DNA of 64,000 bases from Marinobacter koreensis (GCF_023156285.1 NZ_JAKZAJ010000007.1:1-64000), one strand, 5' to 3'. Positions 22,855 through 34,376 are shown, numbered from the stretch's first letter. The notes: a model not told the origin generated them from the sequence alone. Made by a program: numbers and translations.

Positions 22855-24960
22855 GTGGCACGCAAGACTCCGATCAAGCGATACAGAAACATTGGTATTT
22901 GTGCGCACGTTGATGCGGGCAAAACCACTACCACCGAGCGGGTCCTGTTCTATACAGGTATTTCCCACAAGATCGGTGAAGTTCATGATGGTGCGGCCAC
23001 CATGGACTGGATGGAGCAGGAGCAGGAGCGTGGTATCACCATTACCTCTGCTGCGACCACCACTTTCTGGCAGGGTATGGACAAGCAGTACCCTGAACAC
23101 CGCATCAACATCATCGATACCCCGGGACACGTCGACTTTACCATTGAGGTAGAGCGTTCTCTGCGTGTACTGGACGGTGCTGTTGTTGTGTTCTGTGGCT
23201 CCTCCGGTGTTGAGCCTCAGTCCGAAACCGTATGGCGTCAGGCAAACAAGTACGAAGTGCCCCGCATGGTGTTCGTCAACAAGATGGACCGTGCTGGTGC
23301 TAACTTCCTGCGCGTCGTTGACCAGATCAAGAACCGTCTGGGTGCTAACTGCGTTCCCATTCAGTTGCCGATTGGTGCCGAGGACGAGTTCGCCGGTATT
23401 GTCGATCTGATTCGTAACAAGGCGATTTACTGGAACGAAGCCGATTCCGGTGCAACCTACGAGCAGAAAGACGTGCCCGCTGAAATGGCCGACGAAGTGG
23501 CCATGTACCGTGAGCAAATGGTTGAGGCGGCTGCCGAAGCCAATGAAGAGCTCATGGAGAAGTATCTCGAAGAAGGTGAGCTGTCCATCGATGAGATCAA
23601 GCAAGGGTTGCGCATGCGCACTCTGGCAAACGAGATCGTGGTGGCAACTTGCGGCTCTGCGTTCAAGAACAAGGGTGTTCAGGCGGTTCTGGACGCTGTT
23701 GTTGAATTCCTGCCTGCTCCGGATGAAGTTAAAGCCATCCGCGGTGAAGTTGACGACGAGGGTACTGAAGAGACTCGTCCGGTTGACGATGACGCACCGT
23801 TTGCGGCGCTGGCCTTCAAGATCGCAACTGACCCGTTTGTCGGCACCCTGACCTTCTTCCGGGTTTACTCCGGTAAGCTTGAGTCCGGTAATGCGGTGTA
23901 CAACTCCGTGAAGGGCAAGAAAGAGCGTGTCGGCCGTATGGTTCAGATGCACTCCAAAGAGCGTCAGGAAATCAAAGAGGTTCTGGCGGGTGACATTGCA
24001 GCGGCTATCGGCCTCAAGAGTGTGACCACTGGTGACACTCTGTGCGACGAGAATCACAAGATTGTTCTCGAGCGCATGGAATTCCCCGAGCCGGTTATTT
24101 CCGTTGCGGTTGAGCCGAAGTCAAAGGCCGACCAGGAAAAGATGGGTGTGGCTCTGGGCAAGCTGGCCCAGGAAGATCCGTCCTTCCGGGTTCGTACCGA
24201 CGAAGAGTCCGGCCAGACCATTATCTCCGGTATGGGTGAGCTGCACCTGGACATCATCGTTGATCGTATGAAGCGGGAGTTCAAGGTAGAGGCCAACATC
24301 GGTAAGCCGCAGGTAGCGTACCGTGAGTGTATCCGCAAGCCGGTAGACGTCGAAGGCAAGTTTGTGCGCCAGTCCGGTGGTCGCGGTCAGTACGGTCACG
24401 TCAAGGTGAAGCTTGAGCCGCTGCCCCTGGATGATGAAGATGGCGAAAACTTTATCTTCGTGAACGAGATCGTTGGTGGTGTGGTTCCGAAGGAATACAT
24501 TCCTGCAGTGCAGCAGGGTATCGAGGAGCAGATGCAGAACGGCTGTCTGGCCGGCTATCCGCTGCTGGGTATCAAGGCAACACTGTACGATGGTTCCTAC
24601 CACGATGTTGACTCCAACGAGATGGCCTTCAAGATCGCCGGTTCCATGGCGATGAAGAAAGGCGCCCTCGAAGCGAATCCTGCCCTTCTTGAGCCGCTCA
24701 TGAAGGTAGAGGTTGTCACCCCCGAGGAGTACATGGGTGACGTGGTCGGCGACCTGAACCGTCGTCGTGGCCTTGTGCAGGGTATGGAAGAAGGCCCGTC
24801 GGGCAAAATCATCCGTGCTGAAGTTCCGTTGTCGGAGATGTTCGGTTACGCCACCGACCTGCGTTCTGCAACACAGGGCCGGGCGTCTTATGCGATGGAG
24901 TTCTCCCGCTACATGGAAGCTCCTTCGAACATTGCCGAAGCGATCATTAAAAAGGGTTGA
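22855..24960 (+). CDS. fusA: elongation factor G
   Basis: EF-G is the GTPase that drives translocation and, with RRF, ribosome recycling. The 701-residue protein shows the G-domain P-loop [25 protein letters not shown] and NKMDRAGA. Further on come domains II-V, with [21 protein letters not shown] opening domain IV. GTG start at 22855 after a GAGG Shine-Dalgarno. Sits between rpsG and tufA in the classic str operon. Confidence 0.98.
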   Translation: MARKTPIKRYRNIGICAHVDAGKTTTTERVLFYTGISHKIGEVHDGAATMDWMEQEQERGITITSAATTTFWQGMDKQYPEHRINIIDTPGHVDFTIEVERSLRVLDGAVVVFCGSSGVEPQSETVWRQANKYEVPRMVFVNKMDRAGANFLRVVDQIKNRLGANCVPIQLPIGAEDEFAGIVDLIRNKAIYWNEADSGATYEQKDVPAEMADEVAMYREQMVEAAAEANEELMEKYLEEGELSIDEIKQGLRMRTLANEIVVATCGSAFKNKGVQAVLDAVVEFLPAPDEVKAIRGEVDDEGTEETRPVDDDAPFAALAFKIATDPFVGTLTFFRVYSGKLESGNAVYNSVKGKKERVGRMVQMHSKERQEIKEVLAGDIAAAIGLKSVTTGDTLCDENHKIVLERMEFPEPVISVAVEPKSKADQEKMGVALGKLAQEDPSFRVRTDEESGQTIISGMGELHLDIIVDRMKREFKVEANIGKPQVAYRECIRKPVDVEGKFVRQSGGRGQYGHVKVKLEPLPLDDEDGENFIFVNEIVGGVVPKEYIPAVQQGIEEQMQNGCLAGYPLLGIKATLYDGSYHDVDSNEMAFKIAGSMAMKKGALEANPALLEPLMKVEVVTPEEYMGDVVGDLNRRRGLVQGMEEGPSGKIIRAEVPLSEMFGYATDLRSATQGRASYAMEFSRYMEAPSNIAEAIIKKG

Positions 24961-24994
24961 TCCCAGGACTTAAGAAACAGGAAGAGGTGTAACC

Positions 24995-26191
24995 GTGTCT
25001 AAAGAAAAATTTGAGCGTAGTAAACCGCACGTAAACGTGGGCACCATTGGTCACGTTGACCATGGTAAGACCACTCTGACGGCGGCACTGACCCGTGTAT
25101 GTCACGAAGTGTGGGGTACGGGTTCTGCGAGTGCGTTTGACCAGATCGATAACGCACCGGAAGAGAAGGCGCGTGGTATCACCATCGCGACTTCCCACGT
25201 TGAGTACGATTCTCCGACCCGTCACTACGCCCACGTAGACTGCCCGGGCCACGCTGACTATGTGAAGAACATGATCACTGGTGCGGCGCAGATGGACGGC
25301 GCGATCCTGGTTTGCTCCGCAGCTGACGGCCCCATGCCGCAGACTCGCGAGCACATCCTGCTGTCCCGTCAGGTTGGCGTACCTTACATCGTTGTGTTCC
25401 TGAACAAGGCCGACATGGTCGACGACGAAGAGCTGCTGGAACTGGTCGAGATGGAAGTTCGCGACCTGCTGAGCCAGTATGACTTCCCGGGTGACGACAC
25501 TCCGATCATTACCGGTTCTGCGCTGATGGCGCTGGAAGGTAAGGACGACAACGAAATGGGTACTACCGCTGTGAAGAAGCTGGTAGAAGCCCTGGACGAC
25601 TACATCCCTGAGCCGGAGCGTGCGATCGATCAGCCGTTCCTGATGCCGATTGAGGACGTTTTCTCCATTTCCGGTCGTGGTACTGTTGTAACCGGTCGTG
25701 TTGAGCGTGGCATCATCAAGGTTGGTGATGAAGTGGAGATTGTTGGTATCAAGGATACCGTCAAGACCACTTGTACCGGTGTTGAGATGTTCCGCAAGCT
25801 GCTGGACGAAGGCCGTGCTGGTGAGAACGTTGGTGTTCTGCTGCGTGGTACCAAGCGTGACGACGTTGAGCGTGGTCAGGTTCTGGCGGTTCCGGGCTCC
25901 ATCACTCCGCACACCAAGTTCGAGTGCGAAGTGTACGTACTGAGCAAGGAAGAAGGCGGTCGTCATACTCCGTTCTTCAAGGGTTACCGTCCGCAGTTCT
26001 ACTTCCGTACCACTGACGTGACTGGCTCTTGCGAGCTGCCGGAAGGCGTTGAGATGGTAATGCCGGGTGACAACGTGAAGATGAGTGTTACCCTGATCGC
26101 TCCGATCGCCATGGAAGATGGTCTGCGCTTCGCGATTCGCGAAGGCGGCCGTACCGTTGGTGCCGGCGTGGTCTCCAAGATCATCGAGTAA
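24995..26191 (+). CDS. tufA: elongation factor Tu (copy A)
   Basis: Second EF-Tu gene, last of the str operon. The 398-residue protein is identical to the product at 8430, and the DNA differs at only about ten positions, nearly all third-codon bases. Here the start is GTG (GAGGTG Shine-Dalgarno) instead of ATG, and the stop is TAA instead of TGA. Identity ends abruptly at the gene borders, the pattern expected from gene conversion. A strong terminator follows. Confidence 0.98.
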   Translation: MSKEKFERSKPHVNVGTIGHVDHGKTTLTAALTRVCHEVWGTGSASAFDQIDNAPEEKARGITIATSHVEYDSPTRHYAHVDCPGHADYVKNMITGAAQMDGAILVCSAADGPMPQTREHILLSRQVGVPYIVVFLNKADMVDDEELLELVEMEVRDLLSQYDFPGDDTPIITGSALMALEGKDDNEMGTTAVKKLVEALDDYIPEPERAIDQPFLMPIEDVFSISGRGTVVTGRVERGIIKVGDEVEIVGIKDTVKTTCTGVEMFRKLLDEGRAGENVGVLLRGTKRDDVERGQVLAVPGSITPHTKFECEVYVLSKEEGGRHTPFFKGYRPQFYFRTTDVTGSCELPEGVEMVMPGDNVKMSVTLIAPIAMEDGLRFAIREGGRTVGAGVVSKIIE

Positions 26192-26208
26192 TCACGCTCG
26201 TTGGTCAG

Positions 26209-26239
26209 GAAAAAGGGGCTGAATGATCAGCCCCTTTTT
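26209..26239 (+). terminator. str operon terminator
   Basis: AAAAGGGGCTGA pairs with TCAGCCCCTTTT around loop ATGA and ends in five T. It lies 18 bases after the tufA stop and separates the str operon from the S10 promoter 48 bases further on. Confidence 0.93.
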
Positions 26240-26286
26240 CTGTTTCAGTCGCAAAGTCTGCCTGACCTGGTCAATCAGCATGGCTG

Positions 26287-26315
26287 TTGACAGGGTTGGG
26301 TATTATGCATACAAT
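26287..26315 (+). promoter_or_regulatory. sigma-70 promoter of the S10 operon
   Basis: A consensus TTGACA, a 17-base spacer and TACAAT (five of six) form the strongest promoter match in the window. Transcription would start near 26322, giving a leader of about 55 bases before rpsJ. Confidence 0.9.
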
Positions 26316-26376
26316 GCGGCTCCTTTTTTTGAAGGTCGGCTAAACAGTAGCTGCTACGAGTGGAGTTTGGTGCATC

Positions 26377-26688
26377 ATGCAAAGCCAAAAAATTCGAATT
26401 CGGTTGAAGGCGTTTGATTATCGCCTGATCGACCAGTCCACGCAGGAGATCGTCGATACCGCCAAGCGGACCGGCGCTCAGGTGCGTGGCCCAATCCCTC
26501 TGCCGACGCGGAAGGAAAAGTACACGGTATTGATTTCTCCGCACGTCAACAAAGACGCGCGGGATCAGTATGAAATTCGTACGCATAAGCGTCTGCTCGA
26601 CATCGTTGAGCCGACGGAGAAGACAGTAGATGCTCTGATGAAGTTGGACCTGGCAGCAGGTGTCGACGTTCAGATCAGCCTCGGCTAA
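26377..26688 (+). CDS. rpsJ: 30S ribosomal protein S10
   Basis: S10 is part of the 30S head and, as NusE, of antitermination complexes; it also binds NusG. It has 103 residues, identical in length to E. coli, with the conserved [15 protein letters not shown] start and [15 protein letters not shown]. First gene of the eleven-gene S10 operon. Confidence 0.98.
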
Positions 26689-26764
26689 TACCGCCCGGTA
26701 TTAGTCTGTGTAACTGTCATAAGGCCATAGAGGGTGCGAGCCCCGTACACTTAAGAGGTGAAAC

Positions 26765-27403
26765 ATGGCAATTGGTGTTGTCGGCCGGAAGGCCGGTATG
26801 ACCCGTATTTTTACGGAAGACGGGCAAGCGTTGCCCGTAACGGTAATTGAGGTTGAGCCCAACCGGATTACCCAGCTTAAGACTCTCGAAAGCGATGGCT
26901 ATCGGGCCGTTCAGGTCACGGTAGGCACCCGTCGTTCCTCACGTGTTACCAAGGCTGAGGCCGGTCATTTCGCCAAAGCAGGCGTTGAAGCTGGTCGCGG
27001 TGTCTGGGAATTCCGGCTTGCCGACGGCGAAGGTGAAGAGCTTGCTGCTGGTGGCGAAATCGGCGCGTCCATCTTTGAAGATGGTCAGATGGTCGATGCC
27101 ATTGGTCAGTCCAAGGGTAAGGGCTTTCAGGGTGGTGTGAAGCGCTGGAACTTCTCCATGCAAGACGCGACTCACGGTAACTCCCTGTCCCACCGTGCTC
27201 CGGGTTCCATTGGTCAGAACCAGACTCCGGGCAAGGTGTTCAAGGGCAAAAAGATGGCGGGCCAGATGGGTAATGCGCAGGTTACCGTGCAGAACCTGAA
27301 GATCGTCCGTGTTGACGCCGAGCGCAGCCTGCTGCTGGTAAGTGGTGCCGTTCCTGGCGCAACTGGCGGCGACGTTGTCATCAAGCCTGCAGTCAAAGCC
27401 TGA
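26765..27403 (+). CDS. rplC: 50S ribosomal protein L3
   Basis: L3 is an early assembly protein whose loop reaches the peptidyl transferase centre. It has 212 residues, with the conserved [13 protein letters not shown] start. The central [15 protein letters not shown] and [21 protein letters not shown] segment includes the Gln that PrmB methylates in relatives. The 76-base gap after rpsJ is the largest inside the S10 operon. Confidence 0.98.
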   Translation: MAIGVVGRKAGMTRIFTEDGQALPVTVIEVEPNRITQLKTLESDGYRAVQVTVGTRRSSRVTKAEAGHFAKAGVEAGRGVWEFRLADGEGEELAAGGEIGASIFEDGQMVDAIGQSKGKGFQGGVKRWNFSMQDATHGNSLSHRAPGSIGQNQTPGKVFKGKKMAGQMGNAQVTVQNLKIVRVDAERSLLLVSGAVPGATGGDVVIKPAVKA

Positions 27404-27414
27404 GGAGCGGTGCG

Positions 27415-28020
27415 ATGGAATTGACAATTACTGGTAGCGGCAAGGGAATTTCTGTTTCCGACGCTACGTTCGCCAAAGATTTCAACGAGTCCCTGGTTCA
27501 TCAGGTCGTCACTGCCTACATGGCTGCTGGTCGTCAGGGTACCAAGGCTCAGAAGACACGTTCCGAAGTCAGTGGTGGTGGCAAAAAGCCCTGGCGTCAA
27601 AAGGGTACCGGTCGTGCCCGTGCGGGTACTATCCGTAGCCCGATCTGGCGTTCAGGTGGTGTTACGTTTGCGGCCAAGCCCCGCGATTTCGAGCAAAAGG
27701 TCAACCGCAAGATGTATCGTGCGGCGATGCGCTCAATTTTCTCTGAGCTGGTTCGCCAGGAGCGTCTCGTGGTGGTCGACGACATGAATGTCGAAAGCCC
27801 GAAGACCAAGGCGTTTAACGCCAAGCTGAAGGATCTGGGTGTCTCCAATGCGCTGATCCTGTCCGAAAATGTCGAGCAGAACCTGCATCTCGCTTCCCGC
27901 AACATTCCCCACGTGGATGTTCGTGATGTTGCAGGGCTTGATCCGGTCAGCCTGGTTGCCTTCGAGAACGTCGTGGTGACTGTTCCCGCTCTGAAGAAGA
28001 TCGAGGAGATGCTGGGATGA
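27415..28020 (+). CDS. rplD: 50S ribosomal protein L4
   Basis: L4 lines the nascent-peptide exit tunnel. In E. coli it also represses the S10 operon through the mRNA leader; no such leader is evident upstream here. It has 201 residues, the E. coli length, with the tunnel-loop segment [19 protein letters not shown] and the downstream [11 protein letters not shown]. Its stop overlaps the rplW start. Confidence 0.98.
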   Translation: MELTITGSGKGISVSDATFAKDFNESLVHQVVTAYMAAGRQGTKAQKTRSEVSGGGKKPWRQKGTGRARAGTIRSPIWRSGGVTFAAKPRDFEQKVNRKMYRAAMRSIFSELVRQERLVVVDDMNVESPKTKAFNAKLKDLGVSNALILSENVEQNLHLASRNIPHVDVRDVAGLDPVSLVAFENVVVTVPALKKIEEMLG

Positions 28021-28310
28021 ATCAGGAACGTATTTACAAGGTCCTGCTTGGGCCGCACGTATCAGAGAAAGCGTCTCTGGCAGCAGAGCGTGGTCAGGTA
28101 GTGTTTCGTGTAGCACCTGACGCGACCAAGCCGGAGATCAAGAAAGCCGTTGAACAGCTGTTCAACGTCACCGTAGAAGGTGTTCAGGTTCTGAACCGCA
28201 AGGGTAAGCTCAAGCGCACTATCCGCGGATTCGGCAAGCGTAATGACATTCGTAAGGCTTACGTCAAGCTGGCAGAAGGTCAGGACATCGATTTTCTGGA
28301 TGTGGAATAA
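28017..28310 (+). CDS. rplW: 50S ribosomal protein L23
   Basis: L23 lies at the tunnel exit and docks trigger factor and SRP. It has 97 residues. The start ATG overlaps the rplD stop by four bases. A basic loop ([16 protein letters not shown]) and the conserved VSEKASL near the N terminus identify it. Confidence 0.97.
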   Translation: MNQERIYKVLLGPHVSEKASLAAERGQVVFRVAPDATKPEIKKAVEQLFNVTVEGVQVLNRKGKLKRTIRGFGKRNDIRKAYVKLAEGQDIDFLDVE

Positions 28311-28327
28311 GGTAAAGGGGTCGTAAT

Positions 28328-29155
28328 ATGCCGATCGTCAAAACCAAACCAACATCTGCCGGACGCCGCCACGTTGTAAAGCTTTACAACCCGGATCTGC
28401 ACAAGGGGCGCCCCTACGAGCCGTTGGTAGAAACTCTGAGCAAGTCGGGTGGTCGTAACCATTTTGGTCGCATTACCACTCGTCACGTTGGTGGTGGTCA
28501 TAAAAAGCACTACCGTGTTATCGATTTCAAGCGGACCAAAGATGGTATTCCGGCGATCATTGAGCGCCTGGAGTACGATCCGAACCGCTCTGCGCACATC
28601 GCACTGTTGAAGTATGCCGATGGCGAGCGTCGCTACATTATCGCTCCCAAAGGAATGCAGATCGGTGACCCGGTGCGCTCCGGTATCGACGCGCCGATCA
28701 AGGTGGGTTCCACTCTGCCGCTCCGGAATATCCCGGTCGGTTCTGTGATCCATTGCGTCGAACTCAAGCCTGGCAAAGGTGCCCAGCTGGCTCGCTCCGC
28801 GGGCGCATCCGTACAGCTGGTAGCGCGTGAAGGTGCATATGCCACCATCCGCCTGCGTTCAGGTGAAATGCGAAAGGTGCTTGTAGATTGCCGTGCCACG
28901 TTGGGTGAAGTGTCCAACAGTGAGCATAGCCTCAAGCAACTTGGTAAAGCGGGTGCATCACGTTGGCGCGGCAAACGGCCAACAGTACGTGGTGTTGCTA
29001 TGAACCCAGTTGACCACCCGCATGGTGGTGGTGAAGGGCGTACCTCTGGCGGACGTCACCCGGTTACTCCGTGGGGTGTTCCGACCAAAGGGCATAAGAC
29101 TCGTAAGAACAAGCGTACTGACAAGATGATAGTACGTCGTCGTTCGGCCAAGTAA
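28328..29155 (+). CDS. rplB: 50S ribosomal protein L2
   Basis: L2 supports subunit association and peptidyl transferase structure. It has 275 residues. It contains the [20 protein letters not shown]-terminal segment and the universally conserved C-terminal [14 protein letters not shown] with the critical His residues. Preceded by a short Shine-Dalgarno-bearing gap after rplW. Confidence 0.98.
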   Translation: MPIVKTKPTSAGRRHVVKLYNPDLHKGRPYEPLVETLSKSGGRNHFGRITTRHVGGGHKKHYRVIDFKRTKDGIPAIIERLEYDPNRSAHIALLKYADGERRYIIAPKGMQIGDPVRSGIDAPIKVGSTLPLRNIPVGSVIHCVELKPGKGAQLARSAGASVQLVAREGAYATIRLRSGEMRKVLVDCRATLGEVSNSEHSLKQLGKAGASRWRGKRPTVRGVAMNPVDHPHGGGEGRTSGGRHPVTPWGVPTKGHKTRKNKRTDKMIVRRRSAK

Positions 29156-29179
29156 ACGACTACATAGAGGTAATTTGCT

Positions 29180-29455
29180 GTGCCACGTTCTTTGAAGAAA
29201 GGTCCTTTTATAGACCTGCATCTGTTGAAGAAGGTCGAGGCAGCTCTGGAAGCTAACGACAAGCGGCCCATTAAAACCTGGTCCCGCCGGTCAACAGTCT
29301 TTCCGGAGATGGTAGGCCTGACCATTGCAGTCCACAACGGCAAGCAGCACGTGCCGGTTTATGTCACCGAAGATATGGTTGGACATAAGCTGGGTGAGTT
29401 CGCGGCAACGCGTACTTATCGTGGTCATGCGGCCGACAAGAAAGCTAAACGCTGA
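29180..29455 (+). CDS. rpsS: 30S ribosomal protein S19
   Basis: S19 is a 30S head protein contacting S13 and the A site. It has 91 residues and starts with GTG; the product opens [17 protein letters not shown]. Conserved [19 protein letters not shown] and the basic C terminus are present. Confidence 0.97.
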   Translation: MPRSLKKGPFIDLHLLKKVEAALEANDKRPIKTWSRRSTVFPEMVGLTIAVHNGKQHVPVYVTEDMVGHKLGEFAATRTYRGHAADKKAKR

Positions 29456-29471
29456 TTCTGAGGTAATAGAA

Positions 29472-29804
29472 ATGGAAGTAGCAGCCAAGTACAAGGGCGC
29501 TCGCCTCTCAGCTCAGAAAGCACGTCTTGTCGCTGACCAGGTACGCGGCAAGGCGGTTGAGGACGCCCTGAACATTCTGACTTTCAGCCCAAAAAAGGCG
29601 GCCGTAGTCATCAAGAAAGCTCTTGAGTCTGCGATTGCCAATGCTGAGCACAACGAAGGTCTGGACGTAGATGATCTGCGGGTTTCCACCGTTATGGTGG
29701 ATGAGGGCCCAACGCTCAAGCGCATCAAAGCTCGAGCCAAGGGGCGCGCTGACCGTATTTTCAAGCGCACCTGTCATATCACCGTCAAGGTCGCCGACAA
29801 GTAG
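29472..29804 (+). CDS. rplV: 50S ribosomal protein L22
   Basis: L22 extends a beta-hairpin into the exit tunnel, the erythromycin-resistance region in relatives. ATG at 29472 gives 110 residues, the E. coli length, opening [20 protein letters not shown] longer reading from 29325 overlaps rpsS and is rejected. The hairpin loop [16 protein letters not shown] is intact. Confidence 0.97.
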   Translation: MEVAAKYKGARLSAQKARLVADQVRGKAVEDALNILTFSPKKAAVVIKKALESAIANAEHNEGLDVDDLRVSTVMVDEGPTLKRIKARAKGRADRIFKRTCHITVKVADK

Positions 29805-29815
29805 GAGATGCTCAG

Positions 29816-30499
29816 ATGGGTCATAAAGTAAATCCAACCGGCATTCGCCTGGGTGTGATCAAAGAGCACAACTCAGTCTGGTATGCCGACAAGAAGGAAT
29901 ACTCCAAGAACCTGCTGAATGATATTCAGGTTCGCGAGTTTCTGGACAAGCGTCTGGTTAAGGCGTCTGTCAGCAAGATTGTGATCGAGCGCCCGGCTCA
30001 GAACGCCCGGATCACGATCCATACTGCCCGCCCCGGTATTGTTATCGGTAAGAAGGGCGAAGATGTTGACCGTCTGCGTCGCGAAGTCAGCGACATGATG
30101 GGTGTGCCTGTGCACATCAACATCGAGGAAGTCCGCAAGCCGGACCTGGATGCCCGCCTGGTAGCGCAGAACGTTGCCGGTCAGCTGGAGCGCCGTGTGA
30201 TGTTCCGTCGCGCCATGAAGCGCGCGGTTCAAAACGCCATGCGTCAAGGCGCCAAGGGTATCAAGATTCAGGTAGGCGGTCGTCTCGGGGGCGCTGAGAT
30301 TGCCCGTTCAGAGTGGTATCGCGAAGGTCGCGTTCCGCTGCACACACTGCGTGCAGACATCGATTACTCGACCTACGAAGCGAAAACTACCTACGGCATC
30401 ATCGGCGTCAAGGTATGGATCTTCAAAGGTGAGATTCTTGGTGGTATGGAGCAGGTCCGTGCTGACAAGAAAGCCTCTGGGAAGAAAGGTTCTAAGTAA
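29816..30499 (+). CDS. rpsC: 30S ribosomal protein S3
   Basis: S3 lies at the mRNA entry tunnel and has helicase activity with S4 and S5. It has 227 residues, with [15 protein letters not shown] at the N terminus, the KH-domain signature [14 protein letters not shown], and the C-terminal domain with [27 protein letters not shown]-type sequence. Ends in a Lys-rich tail. Confidence 0.98.
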   Translation: MGHKVNPTGIRLGVIKEHNSVWYADKKEYSKNLLNDIQVREFLDKRLVKASVSKIVIERPAQNARITIHTARPGIVIGKKGEDVDRLRREVSDMMGVPVHINIEEVRKPDLDARLVAQNVAGQLERRVMFRRAMKRAVQNAMRQGAKGIKIQVGGRLGGAEIARSEWYREGRVPLHTLRADIDYSTYEAKTTYGIIGVKVWIFKGEILGGMEQVRADKKASGKKGSK

Positions 30500-30511
30500 A
30501 GGGGCACTCTT

Positions 30512-30925
30512 ATGCTGCAACCAAAACGCACCAAATTCCGCAAGGTAATGAAAGGCCGTAACACCGGTCTTGCTCACCGTGCCAACAAGGTGAGCTTCGG
30601 TGAATACGGATTGAAAGCGACCAGTCGTGGACGTATAACTGCGCGCCAGATTGAGGCAGCGCGTCGTACCATGACCCGTCGAATCAAGCGGGGCGGTAAG
30701 ATCTGGATCCGGGTGTTCCCGGACAAGCCGATCTCAAGCAAGCCGCTCGAAGTACGGATGGGTAAAGGTAAAGGTTCTGTCGAATATTGGGTGGCTGAGA
30801 TCCAGCCTGGCCGTATGCTCTATGAGATGGAAGGCGTTGCCGAAGATGTGGCACGTGAAGCCTTCACTCTCGCCGCGGCCAAACTGCCGGTACAGACCAC
30901 CTTTGTAACGAGGACGGTGATGTGA
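30512..30925 (+). CDS. rplP: 50S ribosomal protein L16
   Basis: L16 helps position A-site tRNA on the 50S subunit. It has 137 residues, with [16 protein letters not shown] at the start, the [19 protein letters not shown] core, and a short C terminus. Its TGA overlaps the ATG chosen for rpmC. Confidence 0.98.
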   Translation: MLQPKRTKFRKVMKGRNTGLAHRANKVSFGEYGLKATSRGRITARQIEAARRTMTRRIKRGGKIWIRVFPDKPISSKPLEVRMGKGKGSVEYWVAEIQPGRMLYEMEGVAEDVAREAFTLAAAKLPVQTTFVTRTVM

Positions 30926-31116
30926 TGAAAGCAACAGAGCTGCGTGAAAAGTCAGTCGAGGAGCTGAACAAAGAGCTGATCGACCTCCTGAAGGAGCAGT
31001 TCAACCTGCGCATGCGTAAGGCGACAGGTCAGCTGAATCAGTCTCACCTTCTCGGCAAGGTGAAGCGCGACGTCGCTCGCGTGAAAACAGTATTGAACGA
31101 AAAGGCAGGACAGTGA
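30925..31116 (+). CDS. rpmC: 50S ribosomal protein L29
   Basis: A small helical protein near the exit tunnel that contributes to SRP and trigger-factor docking. ATG at 30925 overlaps the rplP stop as ATGA-type coupling (TGATG) and gives 63 residues, the same as E. coli; GTG at 30922 would add one residue. The sequence [18 protein letters not shown] is typical. Confidence 0.96.
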   Translation: MKATELREKSVEELNKELIDLLKEQFNLRMRKATGQLNQSHLLGKVKRDVARVKTVLNEKAGQ

Positions 31117-31117
31117 C

Positions 31118-31384
31118 ATGACCGAAGCTACCCAAACTGCCAGAACTCTGAGCGGGAAGGTCGTGAGCAACAAGATGGACAAGTCCATCGTGGTTCTGGT
31201 CGAGCGTCAGGTTAAGCACCCGCTGTACGGAAAGTACATGAAGCGCTCTACCAAGATCCACGCTCATGATGAGAGCAACCAGTGCAACATCGGTGACAGT
31301 GTAACAATCCAGGAAACCCGCCCGGTCTCCAAGACCAAAAGCTGGGCCCTGGTTGAAGTTACCGAACGTGCATCGAAGGTGTAA
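31118..31384 (+). CDS. rpsQ: 30S ribosomal protein S17
   Basis: A primary 16S-binding OB-fold protein; 88 residues. Conserved [20 protein letters not shown] and [14 protein letters not shown] segments identify it. Last gene of the S10 operon; only 18 bases separate it from rplN, so the S10 and spc units are probably cotranscribed, at least in part. Confidence 0.97.
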   Translation: MTEATQTARTLSGKVVSNKMDKSIVVLVERQVKHPLYGKYMKRSTKIHAHDESNQCNIGDSVTIQETRPVSKTKSWALVEVTERASKV

Positions 31385-31402
31385 TTCGCCCGGAGAACAA
31401 CC

Positions 31403-31771
31403 ATGATTCAGACTCAAACAATGCTTGAAGTCGCGGACAACAGTGGTGCACGTCAGGTTCAGTGCATCAAGGTCCTGGGCGGGTCACACCGGCGTTATGC
31501 CAGCGTCGGGGATATCATCAAGGTGACCGTCAAGGAAGCCATTCCCCGCGGCAAGGTGAAGAAAGGCCAGGTCCTGAAAGCTGTAGTCGTGCGCACCCGT
31601 AAGGGTGTTCGTCGTCCGGACGGGTCTTTGATCCGCTTTGACGGTAACGCGGCAGTACTTCTGAACAATCAGGACGCACCGATTGGTACCCGTATCTTCG
31701 GACCGGTTACCCGTGAACTGCGTAATGAGAAGTTCATGAAAATTATCTCACTGGCACCCGAAGTACTTTAA
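31403..31771 (+). CDS. rplN: 50S ribosomal protein L14
   Basis: L14 forms an intersubunit bridge and binds the RsfS silencing factor in relatives. It has 122 residues, opening [27 protein letters not shown], with the classic [20 protein letters not shown] near the C terminus. First gene of the spc block. Confidence 0.98.
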   Translation: MIQTQTMLEVADNSGARQVQCIKVLGGSHRRYASVGDIIKVTVKEAIPRGKVKKGQVLKAVVVRTRKGVRRPDGSLIRFDGNAAVLLNNQDAPIGTRIFGPVTRELRNEKFMKIISLAPEVL

Positions 31772-31788
31772 AGGACCAGAGGCCGGTT

Positions 31789-32109
31789 ATGAAAAAGATC
31801 AAACGAGACGACGAAGTCATCGTCACAACGGGCAAAGACAAAGGCAAACGTGGTAAAGTCCTGAAAGTTCAGGACGATGGTAAGGTGATTGTTTCCGGGA
31901 TCAACATGATCAAGAAGCACACCAAGCCGAACCCGATGCTGGGCACCCCGGGTGGCATCGTCGAGAAAGAAGCACCTATCCAGGTTTCCAACGTGGCTAT
32001 CTTCAATCCGCAGACCGGCAAAGCCGATCGTGTTGGCTTCCAGACCAAGGAAGACGGCAGCAAGACGCGGATCTTCAGATCCACGAATGAAGCCGTCGAT
32101 AACCAGTAA
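31789..32109 (+). CDS. rplX: 50S ribosomal protein L24
   Basis: An assembly-initiator KOW-domain protein; 106 residues. The KOW motif is visible ([19 protein letters not shown]), as is the conserved [20 protein letters not shown]. Confidence 0.97.
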   Translation: MKKIKRDDEVIVTTGKDKGKRGKVLKVQDDGKVIVSGINMIKKHTKPNPMLGTPGGIVEKEAPIQVSNVAIFNPQTGKADRVGFQTKEDGSKTRIFRSTNEAVDNQ

Positions 32110-32124
32110 GCGGTGGTGGTTACG

Positions 32125-32664
32125 ATGCTAAACAGTAAAGAGCAGTACAGTAAGGAAGTGGTACCCGCCCTGCAGAAGGAGTTCGGCTACAAGAACGTTA
32201 TGCAGGTGCCGCGTATCGAAAAAATCACCCTCAACATGGGTGTGGGTGAAGCAGTAGGTGACAAGAAGCTGATCGAGAACGCTGTCGCCGATCTCGAGCG
32301 TCTGGCCGGTCAAAAGCCGGTGGTCACCAAGGCCCGGAAATCCGTAGCGGGTTTCAAAATCCGTGAAGGTTGGCCGATCGGTTGTAAAGTCACGCTGCGC
32401 GGAGAGCGCATGTGGGACTTCTTTGATCGCCTGGTTCACATTGCGGTTCCCCGCATTCGTGACTTCCGTGGCCTGAACCCGAAGTCCTTCGACGGACGCG
32501 GTAACTACAGCATGGGTGTTCGTGAGCAGATCATCTTCCCGGAAATCGAGTACGACAAGGTCGACAAGATTCGCGGGCTGGATATCACCATCACCACCAC
32601 GGCTGATACCGACGACGAAGGTCGCGAACTGCTGAAAGCCTTCGGCTTTCCGTTCAAGAAATAA
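32125..32664 (+). CDS. rplE: 50S ribosomal protein L5
   Basis: L5 binds 5S rRNA and bridges to the 30S head. ATG at 32125 gives 179 residues, the E. coli length; an earlier in-frame GTG (32113) would add four residues and is less likely. Conserved [22 protein letters not shown] and the C-terminal [22 protein letters not shown] are present. In E. coli the S8 repressor site sits at this start; its presence here was not established. Confidence 0.97.
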   Translation: MLNSKEQYSKEVVPALQKEFGYKNVMQVPRIEKITLNMGVGEAVGDKKLIENAVADLERLAGQKPVVTKARKSVAGFKIREGWPIGCKVTLRGERMWDFFDRLVHIAVPRIRDFRGLNPKSFDGRGNYSMGVREQIIFPEIEYDKVDKIRGLDITITTTADTDDEGRELLKAFGFPFKK

Positions 32665-32677
32665 AGGAACGAGTGAC

Positions 32678-32983
32678 ATGGCTAAGGTATCCATGAAACA
32701 GCGTGAGCTGAAGCGCGAAAAGATGGTTGCAAAATACGCAGCCAAGCGCGCTGAGCTCAAGGCGATTATCAAGAACCCGAATACCAGCGATGAAGAACGC
32801 TGGGACGCGCAGATCAAGCTCCAGCAGCTTCCTCGTAATGCCAGTCCCGCACGTCTTCGTAATCGTTGCCAGGTGACTGGTCGTCCCCACGGCGTTCTGC
32901 GCAAGTTCGAGCTGTCACGGATCAAGCTCCGTGAATACGGCATGCGCGGCGACGTTCCGGGCCTGACCAAGGCAAGCTGGTAA
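32678..32983 (+). CDS. rpsN: 30S ribosomal protein S14
   Basis: A late-binding 30S head protein. At 101 residues it is the long, zinc-independent form lacking the CxxC pairs. The conserved C-terminal half [19 protein letters not shown] is intact. The next gap (88 bases) contains a GC-rich hairpin, AGCGG with CCGCT near 33020-33038. Confidence 0.97.
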   Translation: MAKVSMKQRELKREKMVAKYAAKRAELKAIIKNPNTSDEERWDAQIKLQQLPRNASPARLRNRCQVTGRPHGVLRKFELSRIKLREYGMRGDVPGLTKASW

Positions 32984-33071
32984 GATAGGTGGCCTGGCCT
33001 CGGCCGGGTGCCTGTTGGTAAGCGGTGCGGCAAGCCGCTGCACAACTAAAAAGATCAGGAGCCTCATACCA

Positions 33072-33464
33072 ATGAGTATGCAAGACACGCTTGCGGATAT
33101 GTTTACGCGTATCCGTAACGCACAGATGGCATCAAAAGCTGATGTGACGATGCCATCTTCGAAAATGAAGGTCTCCGTAGCCCAGGTCCTCAAGGACGAA
33201 GGTTACGTTGAAGATTTCTCTGTTTCAGCTGACGCGAAGCCCGAGCTGACGATTACCCTCAAATACTTCGGCGGCAAGCCGGTTATTGAGGAGATCAAGC
33301 GGGTCAGCCGTCCGAGTCTGCGCCAGTATAAAGGCGCCGGGGAACTGCCGAAGGTATCCGGCGGTCTGGGAGTCGCGATTGTCTCAACGTCCAAGGGCGT
33401 TATGACAGACCGCGCCGCACGAGCTGCGGGCGTGGGTGGCGAAGTCATCTGCACCGTATTTTAG
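33072..33464 (+). CDS. rpsH: 30S ribosomal protein S8
   Basis: A primary 16S-binding protein and, in E. coli, repressor of the spc operon. ATG at 33072 after AGGAG gives 130 residues, the E. coli length, starting [18 protein letters not shown]; a longer reading from 33015 is rejected. The C terminus ends [11 protein letters not shown], as expected. Confidence 0.97.
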   Translation: MSMQDTLADMFTRIRNAQMASKADVTMPSSKMKVSVAQVLKDEGYVEDFSVSADAKPELTITLKYFGGKPVIEEIKRVSRPSLRQYKGAGELPKVSGGLGVAIVSTSKGVMTDRAARAAGVGGEVICTVF

Positions 33465-33473
33465 GAGAACCAC

Positions 33474-34007
33474 ATGTCCAGGGTTGCCAATAATCCTGTC
33501 GTGCTGCCTTCCGGTGTTGAGGTTAAGCTGAACGGACAGGAAATTAATGTGAAGGGCTCCAAGGGAGCGCTTCAATTCACCATTCACCAGGCGGTCGAAG
33601 TGAGCCAGGAAGAAAACGTCCTGCGCTTTGTTGCCCGCGATGGTGCAAAACAGTCCCGCGCTCTTGCTGGTACCACCCGTGCTCTGATTAACAACATGGT
33701 GACCGGTGTTTCCACAGGCTGGGAGCGCAGGCTCACGCTGACGGGCGTAGGTTACCGTGCCCAAGCGCAAGGTAAGAAGCTCAATCTGACTCTGGGTTTT
33801 TCACACCCGGTCGAGTATGAGCTGCCCGAGGGGATCACCGCCGAGACTCCGTCCAACACGGAAGTCGTGATTCGCGGGATCGACAAGCAACAGGTTGGCC
33901 AGGTCGCTGCAGAAATCCGCGCGTTCCGTCCGCCCGAGCCGTACAAGGGCAAGGGTGTTCGTTATGCGGATGAGCAGGTCAGACGCAAAGAAGCCAAGAA
34001 GAAATAA
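33474..34007 (+). CDS. rplF: 50S ribosomal protein L6
   Basis: L6 lies near the factor-binding site. It has 177 residues, identical in length to E. coli, with two duplicated subdomains. The C-terminal signature [25 protein letters not shown]-type end is present. Confidence 0.98.
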   Translation: MSRVANNPVVLPSGVEVKLNGQEINVKGSKGALQFTIHQAVEVSQEENVLRFVARDGAKQSRALAGTTRALINNMVTGVSTGWERRLTLTGVGYRAQAQGKKLNLTLGFSHPVEYELPEGITAETPSNTEVVIRGIDKQQVGQVAAEIRAFRPPEPYKGKGVRYADEQVRRKEAKKK

Positions 34008-34016
34008 GGCGGGACT

Positions 34017-34364
34017 ATGAGCGCGAATACTGAAAGATTGCGTCGCGCACGCAAAGTGCGCATGAAGATCCGTGAGCTGGGTACTGACCGTCTGTGCGTT
34101 CATCGCACGCCGCGTCACATGTACGCTCAGGTCACGACTGCGGATGGCAGCAAGGTGCTGGCATCTGCCTCCACGTTGGATAAGGAACTGCGCCAGGGTG
34201 CAACCGGTAACGTGGAAGCCGCCAAGAAAGTCGGTCAGCTGATTGCTGAGCGTGCGAAGGCGGCGGGCATTGAGAAGGTTGCGTTTGACCGTTCCGGTTT
34301 CCGCTACCACGGTCGCGTACAGGCTCTGGCCGATGCGGCCCGTGAAGCTGGCTTGCAATTCTAA
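34017..34364 (+). CDS. rplR: 50S ribosomal protein L18
   Basis: A 5S rRNA-binding protein of the central protuberance; 115 residues. Basic N-terminal tail ([16 protein letters not shown]), then the conserved [27 protein letters not shown]-terminal core. Confidence 0.97.
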   Translation: MSANTERLRRARKVRMKIRELGTDRLCVHRTPRHMYAQVTTADGSKVLASASTLDKELRQGATGNVEAAKKVGQLIAERAKAAGIEKVAFDRSGFRYHGRVQALADAAREAGLQF

Positions 34365-34376
34365 GAGGTGGAGAAG

